Shown: positions 6,703 through 11,847, numbered from the stretch's first letter. The stretch: DNA of 12,043 nt from Candidatus Magasanikbacteria bacterium RIFCSPLOWO2_02_FULL_44_11 (GCA_001783035.1 MFQK01000043.1:1345-13387), one strand, 5' to 3'. Notes: generated by a model not told the origin, from the letters alone. Made by a program: numbers and translations.

Positions 6703-6937
6703 GATTGTTCATTTTAGAGACGACTGCATCGGCTGTTTTTCCTGCGTGGAGCATGCCCCGAGCAATTGGGAGATAGGTGAAGATGGCAAAGCGACCCTCA
6801 AACGCTCAAAGAAGAAAAACAGCACATTTGTGGCGACAATTACCGACGTGGAGATAGAATGTAACTGCAACGCCGCGATGTCCTGCCCGGTAGGTATTAT
6901 TCGGGTTCAAGATGATAACGGAAGGGTTATTGAATAG
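6695..6937 (+). CDS. Small 4Fe-4S ferredoxin
   Basis: 80-residue soluble electron carrier. Three ligands are in CIGCFSC (Cys11, 14, 17), and the fourth is Cys64 in SCPVG, the pattern of single-cluster ferredoxins. Cys56 and Cys58 (ECNC) are extra and may be structural or bind a second metal. I start it at the ATG at 6695, which lies in the last codons of the U32 gene. A longer frame from a GTG at 6662 only adds residues that read like shadow sequence. The 8-nt overlap with the U32 gene supports one operon. In E. coli, RlhA-type hydroxylation has been reported to need Fe-S assembly and a ferredoxin, which would fit this pairing. Confidence 0.9.
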   Translation: MPKIVHFRDDCIGCFSCVEHAPSNWEIGEDGKATLKRSKKKNSTFVATITDVEIECNCNAAMSCPVGIIRVQDDNGRVIE

Positions 6938-6998
6938 AGATGTGTACATCGGAATCATTTGTAAATCAATGAACCGAGAATGAGGACTTCACGCGCCC

Positions 6999-7058
6999 AT
7001 TATTTCTGAAATAATCAACCAGTGCCGACACAAAAAAACTTCCCCGTTGATTTTTTAT
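6999..7058 (+). repeat. Dispersed repeat family, copy C (half-length, broken terminator)
   Basis: Begins with a perfect palindrome ATTATTTC-T-GAAATAAT (6999-7015), followed by the CAACCAGTGCCGACACA core. It then runs into AAAAAAACTTCCCC, the left arm of the terminator that is complete in copy E (9301-9334). Here the right arm is missing and only TTGATTTTTT follows. It lies between the ferredoxin stop and the convergent membrane-protein gene. Confidence 0.8.
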
Positions 7059-7559
7059 TTATTTGAGCATTGATTTTAGCGTTGCTGCAAGACTACCTAA
7101 AAATTGCAAAATACCGGCTGCTAAACCAATTACACCTAACTGACTAAGTGCTTGAACTGGTTCGCGTATGGCACTAGTAAAAAATTCCCAATATTTAGCC
7201 GGATTTATTAGCAGACCAATAAGCGGGGATACTAAGGTAATGAGCAAAAAGACAATCAAAACAAGGATTCCGCCAAGCCAGGATCGTTTGCCGAGCGGTA
7301 AAAGACACTGATACGACCCGTGTATTTGTTTTAACGCCAAACTAACAATAAGCACAAAACCAAGGTAATTTCTTACGACAAAACTCATGGTTTCATTTTT
7401 AATTAAAAAACTGGTAACGAGCAGTACCGACCATGGCAAACCTACCTATAGCATCACTAGAAAAAAATTGACTAAACTTCTAATAACAACTGGCTTGACG
7501 CATTTAATTAAAGGCTCGTTCGGATTGGCTACCGGATACATGGAAATATGGTAGTTCAT
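7059..7559 (-). pseudogene. Membrane-protein gene interrupted by an in-frame TAG
   Basis: The frame open from a TTG at 7439 gives a hydrophobic protein with three probable transmembrane helices, ending LAATLKSMLK. The same frame continues upstream past one TAG (7448-7446) for 37 more codons to an ATG at 7559. Those codons read as ordinary protein (YPVANPNEPLIKC, then SLVNFFLVML). The TAG sits inside what would be one hydrophobic helix, LVNFFLVML-stop-VGLPWSVLLVTSF. A TATAGT with an extended TG (plus-strand 7569-7574) lies 9 nt before that ATG, so expression was set up for the longer form, 166 aa. I infer a recent nonsense mutation; stop-codon suppression or restart at an internal codon are alternatives. 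I do not recognise the family. Confidence 0.7.
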
Positions 7560-7568
7560 AGTTTTTTT

Positions 7569-7577
7569 ACTATAACA
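7569..7577 (-). promoter_or_regulatory. Extended -10 promoter of the interrupted membrane-protein gene
   Basis: On the minus strand, TG-T-TATAGT, ending 9 nt before the ATG at 7559. There is no clear -35, as expected for extended -10 promoters. The message would be nearly leaderless. Confidence 0.55.
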
Positions 7578-7583
7578 TAAACT

Positions 7584-7655
7584 GACTATTTCCGAAATGG
7601 TCAACTAGCACCGACCAACAGTAGGCCATTTTAGAAATAGAATGGTTTTTGTTTT
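7584..7655 (+). repeat. Dispersed repeat family, copy B (full-length type)
   Basis: GACTATTTCCGAAATGGTC, the AACTAGCACCGACCAACA core, then CCATTTTA-GAAA-TAGAATGG and TTTTTGTTTT. The left CTATTTC-C-GAAATGGTC can also pair with the right GGCCATTTT-A-GAAATAG, giving about 16 pairs around a loop of roughly 20 nt, so two exclusive folds exist. Confidence 0.85.
7626..7655 (+). terminator. Terminator-like hairpin in repeat copy B
   Basis: CCATTTTA (7626-7633) pairs with TAGAATGG (7638-7645) around GAAA, then TTTTTGTTTT. No intact plus-strand gene ends just upstream, so its present role is unclear. Confidence 0.6.
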
Positions 7656-7728
7656 GCTTGAAACGACTTTATTATTTCTTTACTGTCCGCCAGCTAAACT
7701 TTACGCATTATTTAACCCTGTTCCGCAC

Positions 7729-8043
7729 ATGCGTATTTTATTTTTTTATAAATCAATTGGAGTTTTCATAAATACACTGGATAGATCGGCAGCAACAAAA
7801 GTTTTGAGGACAATCAACCTTTTGGAGCGTTTCGGCTCACAACTGAAAATGCCACACAGCAAAAAGATAGACCGCGATCTATTTGAGCTTCGAATAAGAG
7901 GCCAACAGGAAATACGCCTATTATATACTTTTTATAAAGACGGCGCGATATTATTACACGGCTTTATTAAAAAAACTGAAAAGATGCCTTTACGGGAACT
8001 GCTTACCGCTCGGCACAAATTGACGCTCCTTGACGTCACATAA
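7729..8043 (+). CDS. HigB-like toxin of the RelE superfamily (phage Gp49-like)
   Basis: 104-residue protein matching the Gp49/HigB family: MPHSKKI, then LFELRIRGQQEIRLLYTFY, and ILLHGFIKKTEKMPLRE, the block found in ribosome-dependent mRNA interferases of this type. The expected action is cleavage of mRNA on the ribosome, with the neighbouring HTH protein as antitoxin. The frame is open from an ATG at 7642, but that codon lies inside a terminator hairpin and the extra 29 residues do not look like the family. The ATG at 7729 gives the usual family start, RILFFYKS. The toxin gene precedes the antitoxin gene, the HigBA order. The antitoxin promoter begins inside its last codons. Confidence 0.88.
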   Translation: MRILFFYKSIGVFINTLDRSAATKVLRTINLLERFGSQLKMPHSKKIDRDLFELRIRGQQEIRLLYTFYKDGAILLHGFIKKTEKMPLRELLTARHKLTLLDVT

Positions 8044-8058
8044 CGTATACGTTATACT
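8030..8058 (+). promoter_or_regulatory. Internal antitoxin promoter with palindromic operator
   Basis: TTGACG (8030-8035), a 17-nt spacer and TATACT (8053-8058). A perfect 14-bp palindrome, TAACGTATACGTTA (8041-8054), fills the spacer, touches the -10 box and contains the toxin's TAA stop. It is a probable HigA binding site. Confidence 0.8.
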
Positions 8059-8076
8059 ATCACTACTGCTATTAAT

Positions 8077-8349
8077 ATGTATTCCTATACTCAATTTAAA
8101 AAGAAATTCCTAAAAAATCCGGCAAACCTTCGAGCTTACAACGAGCTTGAAACCGAATTTTCTCTCATTGAAGCCATTATTGAAAAACGCCTTGCTAGAG
8201 GGTTTACTCAAGCAATGCTAGCCAAAAAAATTGGTACGAAGCAATCCTCTATCGCCCGCCTTGAATCGGGCACATATAACCCTTCTATCGCTTTTCTCGA
8301 CAAAATAGCTCAAGCGCTTGATGCTCACCTGTCCATCTCGCTTTTGTGA
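8077..8349 (+). CDS. HigA-like antitoxin, XRE-family helix-turn-helix protein
   Basis: 90-residue DNA-binding protein. The Cro/C1-type HTH lies at about 35-86 (GFTQAMLAKKIGTKQSSIARLESGTYNPSIAFLDKIAQAL), with the recognition helix around TKQSSIARLE. The N-terminal ~30 residues probably help bind the toxin or form the dimer; that is an inference. It follows the HigB-like gene by 33 nt and has its own promoter, so antitoxin can be made in excess of toxin. A 14-bp palindrome in that promoter is the likely autoregulatory site. Leader of about 12 nt, no Shine-Dalgarno. Stop is TGA. Confidence 0.9.
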   Translation: MYSYTQFKKKFLKNPANLRAYNELETEFSLIEAIIEKRLARGFTQAMLAKKIGTKQSSIARLESGTYNPSIAFLDKIAQALDAHLSISLL

Positions 8350-8353
8350 TTAG

Positions 8354-8387
8354 TTATTTCTGAAATAATCAACGCCACTTCCCCACC
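8354..8387 (+). repeat. Dispersed repeat family, copy D (short, degenerate)
   Basis: A perfect TTATTTC-T-GAAATAA palindrome (8354-8368), followed by TCAACGCC and then ACTTCCCC, the left arm of the copy E terminator without its right arm. Starts 4 nt after the HigA stop. No working terminator is visible here, so readthrough into mntP is possible. Confidence 0.7.
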
Positions 8388-8427
8388 CTGGACACCCGAA
8401 CAACACCGAAATGTTTAAGCGCAAACC

Positions 8428-8982
8428 ATGTCTTTGTTTGAAATTATTTTAACTGCCATTAGCCTCTCTCTGGATGCCGTTGCGGTATCTATAGCTGCAG
8501 GAGCCATGCGTCAACTTTCGATAAAACAAGCCTTAAAGGTAGGTTTTTTCTTTGGCGCGTTTCAAGGCGTCATGCCTCTTGTTGGTTGGGTATTAGGGTA
8601 TAATTTTGCAGACTACTTTAGTCGTTTTGGTGCTTTAATTGGGTTTATTGCACTGTTTACACTGGGATGCAAATTGCTTTATGAGTCACTCAAAAAACCC
8701 AACAAACAGGAAATTAATAAAGAGCGTCACATCACTGAAACTAAAATACTTTCCATTCTTGCTCTTACTACTAGCATGGATGCACTAGTAATTGGCATAA
8801 CATTTAATTTTATTTTCGTAAACATACCGCTTGCAAGCAGCATCATCGGTCTTATAACTTTTCTGTTTTGTATCTTAGGTATTTATTTTGGGAAAAAAAG
8901 CCGTCAACTGCTTGGCAACAGAATCGAAATAGTCGGGGCAGTTATTCTTATGTTGCTCGCCTTCAAAATACTTCTTTTTTAA
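8428..8982 (+). CDS. mntP: Manganese efflux pump MntP
   Basis: Inner-membrane exporter of Mn2+ with 184 residues and six predicted helices, the normal length for the family. The two internal repeat halves carry the hallmark acidic sites: ISLSLDAVAVS (Asp16) and ALTTSMDALVIGITF (Asp118). The GFFFGAFQGVMPLVGW segment (39-54) is also conserved. A charged cytoplasmic loop (KKPNKQEINKERH, about 89-101) separates the halves. I see no yybP-ykoY manganese riboswitch in the short upstream gap and no clear promoter, so it may be read from the antitoxin promoter. A small membrane-protein pseudogene follows 10 nt later. Confidence 0.95.
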   Translation: MSLFEIILTAISLSLDAVAVSIAAGAMRQLSIKQALKVGFFFGAFQGVMPLVGWVLGYNFADYFSRFGALIGFIALFTLGCKLLYESLKKPNKQEINKERHITETKILSILALTTSMDALVIGITFNFIFVNIPLASSIIGLITFLFCILGIYFGKKSRQLLGNRIEIVGAVILMLLAFKILLF

Positions 8983-8992
8983 TATAACGAAT

Positions 8993-9200
8993 ATGTTTAA
9001 AATCGCTTTATTTTTTTATAATTTTCTTCATAGCGCTTTTATTTCTTGGTTTTATATTGGTGGCTTATCAGGACGACCGTAAAACCGCTAACAAACCAGT
9101 TAAAGTAATCAAAGCAGTTGCTGCAGGATTTATATTGCTTATTATTTTTTTCATCATATTTCTCGCGCAAGGTCTTTCTGGTTTATCAAACAAACAATAG
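8993..9200 (+). pseudogene. Small two-helix membrane protein, frameshifted in a T7 run
   Basis: An ATG at 8993 begins MFKIALFF, but after T7 at 9011-9017 the frame drifts and soon ends. If one T is removed, the sequence reads on without a stop to TAG at 9198-9200 as a coherent 68-residue protein: a hydrophobic helix (IIFFIALLFLGFILVAY), a charged loop (QDDRKTANKPVKVIK), a second helix (AGFILLIIFFIIFLAQ), and a short polar tail. I infer a one-base insertion. Sequencing error in the homopolymer or programmed slippage could give the same picture. It starts 10 nt after mntP, so it was probably in the same operon. Family not recognised. Confidence 0.65.
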
Positions 9201-9271
9201 CAAAAGGCGATAATGAATACGGATGTTAATAAACTAGAGACGCAACCAAGTTCGTCCTCACCAAAGTAAGA

Positions 9272-9300
9272 TTTTCCGAAATAGTCCACTAGCCCAACAC
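9272..9300 (+). repeat. Dispersed repeat family, copy E (half-length)
   Basis: TTTTCCGAAATAGTC, CACTAGCCCAACACA, then directly the A7 that opens the terminator at 9301. Same arrangement as copy C, but with the terminator complete. Confidence 0.75.
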
Positions 9301-9334
9301 AAAAAAACTTCCCCGTTAAATGGGGAAGTTTTTT
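9301..9334. terminator. Bidirectional terminator between the mntP region and the DUF5667 gene
   Basis: AACTTCCCC (9306-9314) pairs with GGGGAAGTT (9322-9330), with A7 before and T6 after. It ends minus-strand transcription of the sigma/DUF5667 operon (stop at 9353) and plus-strand transcription from the mntP side. Confidence 0.9.
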
Positions 9335-9352
9335 AAACTGTCTGTTAGCGGA

Positions 9353-10483
9353 TTATTCAATATCGTTATCTTCGTCATCATCACTGGCTTCCACCCGAAC
9401 TTTTAACGAAGTGGTAGGCCTCTTGGAACCATTCTCTTTCCAGCCATCTTTTCCATTCTCTTTTCCATTCTCTTTTCCGCTAGCGGATTTATCTACATTT
9501 TTTCTCCTGGCTTCATTATTCATTACACCGGCATCATTATTGTCATGTTTTTCTCGGAGCAACGATTTCTTGGCATCAATGGCGGCTTTCTGGGCATCTT
9601 TGGCCAAGATAAAGGCTTCGGCGTAGGTACCGGTGGCAAATTTTACACGAGCGTCTGCCAAAATCGTTTCTGCCAAAGTAATATTGGCGGTAGTCGAAGC
9701 GCTAGCGTTGGCTTCTAGAGCCTCTGCTTTGACACTCGCTACCTTCCTCGAAACTTCGTTGATCTTGTTGGCAGCGCGCTGTTTAAGACCGACAATCGAT
9801 GGCTCTTCTTTAATGGCGTCGCCTTCGTGGTTGGACATTTTTTGTTGCATTTCAAAGATAATTTTTACCAGATCATCAATGGTACCGCGCGTGGAAGTGG
9901 CGGTAGAATTTCGTACACCTTCCAGTTCTGACAGGTTTTTATTAACCAATGCCGTGATTAAAGGGGCGATTTCCAACTTTTGTTCCGGTGTTAAACCGGC
10001 AGCAAGCTCGTTTATATCCTTAAGTAATTTCTCATAACGTGCCGAAGCGATAATAACATTTTTGCTGGAAGGGCGGCTATCGCGTTTGACCAAACCGGTT
10101 AACTCGCTAACGCGCTCCGAAGCGGCTTGTGCTTTTACTTCGGCTTTTTTAGCCGACGCAAAAGTAAGTTTTTCTTTGACGTTTTCACTGATAATCTTAA
10201 CTTTATAAAGGGCATCGCCGGGCAAATCATTTTGCGAGGCAACAACCGTGCCGCCACCACCCAAGACTATGGCGACAATAAGTAGGATAGGCATCATATA
10301 TTTGAAAAAATAATTTGAATAAAATGACGTCATTTGATTCTGTTCCGCCAACCCGGAAAGATCTTTAATAGGCCGCATTTCAATAGAACGCATCAGGCGT
10401 TCTCGGCCACTAGCAAGTCGTTCCTTGCTGATAGCCGCATTTTTAGCAGTTTTGAAAATTTTTCTGATATTAAAATGCTTCAT
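9353..10483 (-). CDS. DUF5667 membrane protein, probable partner of the ECF sigma factor
   Basis: 376-residue protein with one transmembrane helix at about 61-82 (FKYMMPILLIVAIVLGGGGTVV). A DUF5667 domain follows, starting with the family motif NDLPGDALYKVKIISENVKEKLTF (85-108) and rich in helices up to about 190. The N-terminal 60 residues are basic and cytoplasmic and could hold or release the sigma factor. The long outer part is helical and alanine/lysine-rich (230-310, possible coiled coil). It ends in a low-complexity KENG repeat (337-352) and an acidic tail (DDDEDNDIE). It starts 11 nt after the sigma gene stop, so the two are cotranscribed. An anti-sigma role is inferred from this pairing; no zinc-binding anti-sigma motif is visible. 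Confidence 0.85.
   Translation of the reverse strand: MKHFNIRKIFKTAKNAAISKERLASGRERLMRSIEMRPIKDLSGLAEQNQMTSFYSNYFFKYMMPILLIVAIVLGGGGTVVASQNDLPGDALYKVKIISENVKEKLTFASAKKAEVKAQAASERVSELTGLVKRDSRPSSKNVIIASARYEKLLKDINELAAGLTPEQKLEIAPLITALVNKNLSELEGVRNSTATSTRGTIDDLVKIIFEMQQKMSNHEGDAIKEEPSIVGLKQRAANKINEVSRKVASVKAEALEANASASTTANITLAETILADARVKFATGTYAEAFILAKDAQKAAIDAKKSLLREKHDNNDAGVMNNEARRKNVDKSASGKENGKENGKDGWKENGSKRPTTSLKVRVEASDDDEDNDIE
9449..9478. repeat. 12-bp tandem repeat inside the DUF5667 gene
   Basis: TTTTCCATTCTC repeated 2.5 times. The 12-bp unit keeps frame and encodes the K-E-N-G repeat, so copy-number change would alter tail length without a frameshift. Confidence 0.85.
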
Positions 10484-10494
10484 ATAAAGATCTT

Positions 10495-11076
10495 TTATGG
10501 TTGAAACGGTAAGGCATCGACCAAGGCCTTCCGCAAAAGACGTATTCCTCTGTGTAGAGAGACGTAAATGGCCCCGGAATTCTTACCGGTAACTTTGGCG
10601 ATTTCAGTAATAGACAGTTCATTCAGATACCTCAGAGTGATAATTTCCCTGTAATCTTCAGGTATTGTGGCCAGCGCCGACTGGAGTGCGCGCACTTCAT
10701 CATTGACGGCCGCCTCTTCTAAAAGGTTGTCGGTTCCGACCGGTTCTTTGTCTTTTTCATCAACTATCGCCTCCAAAGATAGATTTTTGAATTCACGTTT
10801 TCTGGTCTGGTCGATAAAAATGTTTCGCGCCGTTTGGAAAAGAAAAGCACGGAAAGAGGCGATCTTTTTGCCCTCTCGAACATGCTCCCAAATCTGCAAA
10901 AAGGCCTGGCTTGATACATCCTCGGCTATCGCTTCTTCCGCGCATCTAAAAAGGATATGCCGATAAACGGCCGCGGCATGGCGATCATATAATAACGCAA
11001 AAAGATCTCCACGACCCTTGATTATTTCGGCCAAGAGCTCTTTATCTGATAAACCGGCAAATTGTTCATCGGCCAT
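10495..11076 (-). CDS. ECF-type RNA polymerase sigma factor
   Basis: 193-residue sigma70-family protein with regions 2 and 4 only. Region 2 (about 24-95) includes LYDRHAAAVYRHILFR, AEDVSSQAFLQIWEH and FRAFLFQTARNIFIDQTRKR, the -10 recognition and core-binding part. Region 4 (about 128-185) has LATIPEDYREIITLRYLNELSITEIAKVTGKNSGAIYVSLHRGIRLLRKAL, an HTH for the -35. The linker is acidic (DEKDKEPVGTD). It should direct polymerase to a small regulon and be held inactive by a membrane partner, here probably the DUF5667 protein encoded 11 nt downstream. The upstream region holds long tandem repeats that may carry its promoter. Confidence 0.93.
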   Translation of the reverse strand: MADEQFAGLSDKELLAEIIKGRGDLFALLYDRHAAAVYRHILFRCAEEAIAEDVSSQAFLQIWEHVREGKKIASFRAFLFQTARNIFIDQTRKREFKNLSLEAIVDEKDKEPVGTDNLLEEAAVNDEVRALQSALATIPEDYREIITLRYLNELSITEIAKVTGKNSGAIYVSLHRGIRLLRKALVDALPFQP

Positions 11077-11100
11077 AGCATCGATATAGGTTGCAAAAGC

Positions 11101-11220
11101 TCTACAAGCTTAGCACATGCCGGTAATTTTACAAAAGTCTTTGACAGAAGCTAGGATATTTCTACAAGCTTAGCACATGCCGGTAATTTTACAAAAGTCT
11201 TTGACAGAAGCTAGGACATT
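11101..11220. repeat. Tandem 60-bp duplication upstream of the sigma gene
   Basis: Units 11101-11160 and 11161-11220 are identical except one base (T at 11156, C at 11216). On the minus strand, toward the sigma gene, each unit carries TTGTAA, 16 nt, then TAAGCT preceded by TG (extended -10; TAAGCT at plus 11107-11112 and 11167-11172). A promoter may therefore have been duplicated. The -10 match is weak, so this is tentative. Confidence 0.9.
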
Positions 11221-11222
11221 TC

Positions 11223-11267
11223 TACTTGGGGTTGACGTACTTGGTGTTGAGATACTTGGGGTTGACA
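11223..11267. repeat. Three 15-bp direct repeats
   Basis: TACTTGGGGTTGACG, TACTTGGTGTTGAGA, TACTTGGGGTTGACA, head to tail. They directly abut the 60-bp duplication. On the minus strand each gives a TCAACCCCAAGTA-like motif, possibly a repeated binding site. The following GTCCTTTACAGAAG resembles GTCTTTGACAGAAG in the 60-bp units, a decayed third partial copy. Confidence 0.9.
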
Positions 11268-11303
11268 GTCCTTTACAGAAGTTGCGCCAAAAGTCGATAA
11301 AAC

Positions 11304-11339
11304 AAAAAAGACGGTCTGCCCGTTGAACCGTCTTTTTTT
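11304..11339. terminator. Bidirectional terminator after the DUF378 gene
   Basis: AAAAAAGACGGT (11304-11315) pairs with ACCGTCTTTTTT (11327-11338) around an 11-nt loop. It lies 2 nt beyond the DUF378 stop on the minus strand. Confidence 0.9.
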
Positions 11340-11341
11340 AG

Positions 11342-11593
11342 CTACATAGCCGGTCGTGCCCGCCGCTCGACATCTTGGTTGGTGCTCATGTCCGCTATTT
11401 TGAACGCTACGGCGACCATATAGAGAGCGGAGATTCCGACTAGAGCGAAAACTATCCGCGTCACCACACTCGCCACACCGAATATTGCCGAGATGATATC
11501 GTAGCTAAAGAAGCCGATCAGTCCCCAATTTACGCCACCGATGATTAGGAAGACGAGCGCAATCCAATCAAGGGTGGTAAGTTTGTCTGACAT
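11342..11593 (-). CDS. DUF378 (YuzA-like) small membrane protein
   Basis: 83-residue protein with two membrane helices (about 8-27 and 44-65). The DUF378 hallmark LDWIALVFLIIGGVNWGLIGFF opens it, followed by FGVASVVTRIVFALVGISALYMV. The function of DUF378 is unknown. The last ~17 residues are charged and probably cytoplasmic. The ATG at 11593 lies inside a 14-bp palindrome and only 10 nt from a TATAAC -10 box, so the mRNA is predicted to be nearly leaderless. Monocistronic, closed by its own terminator. Confidence 0.9.
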   Translation of the reverse strand: MSDKLTTLDWIALVFLIIGGVNWGLIGFFSYDIISAIFGVASVVTRIVFALVGISALYMVAVAFKIADMSTNQDVERRARPAM

Positions 11594-11609
11594 ACGTATG
11601 TCTGTTATA
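11589..11609 (-). promoter_or_regulatory. -10 box and operator-like palindrome over the DUF378 start
   Basis: TATAAC on the minus strand (11609-11604), then a perfect 14-bp palindrome GACATACGTATGTC (11589-11602) that covers the predicted start site and the start codon. A repressor there would block initiation. No good -35 is visible. Confidence 0.6.
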
Positions 11610-11762
11610 GGTGCATAAAGCGACCTTTGGTGTATTTGACTTGTTTATTAGCCTATTATTACAGACTGCCTATTTTATAGCCTTTTCAATTTGTTGAATC
11701 TCTTGGTTAATGTGCTTTTCAGTGGTATTAAATAGTAGATTAAGATAGAAAAAAGAATTCTA

Positions 11763-11807
11763 TGCCAGATTATCGCCTGCCAGATTATCGCCTGCCAGAT
11801 TATTGCC
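11763..11807. repeat. Three 15-bp direct repeats before the tRNA-Ser promoter
   Basis: TGCCAGATTATCGCC twice, then TGCCAGATTATTGCC (one change). The third copy abuts the TTGACG -35 box of the tRNA-Ser promoter. No spacers lie between the units, so this is not a CRISPR array. Confidence 0.95.
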
Positions 11808-11836
11808 TTGACGCGACGGTCTGTTTTCATTATAAT
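11808..11836 (+). promoter_or_regulatory. Promoter of tRNA-Ser
   Basis: TTGACG (11808-11813), a 17-nt spacer and a perfect TATAAT (11831-11836). The predicted start is about 5 nt before the tRNA. Confidence 0.88.
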
Positions 11837-11847
11837 GAACCTGCTTT

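Noticed and set aside
1127..8349. TGA recoded to glycine (code 25)
   Set aside because: TGA is the terminal stop of the VanW and HigA genes at the expected family lengths, and no gene needs TGA read-through.
8350..8427. Manganese riboswitch (yybP-ykoY) before mntP
   Set aside because: The gap is short, is filled by repeat copy D, and shows none of the conserved riboswitch sequence.
9213..9269. 18-codon ORF (MNTDVNKLETQPSSSSPK) with a weak upstream AAAGGCG
   Set aside because: Too short to support; possibly the N-terminal relic of a gene cut off at repeat copy E, but nothing else confirms it.
5264..9300. Repeats as integron attC sites with gene cassettes
   Set aside because: The repeats do lie between single genes, but I find no GTTRRRY/RYYYAAC core pair, the genes are in both orientations, and no integrase is present. 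Kept only as a repeat family.
11763..11807. Possible CRISPR array
   Set aside because: Units are 15 bp and directly adjacent with no spacers; no cas genes nearby.
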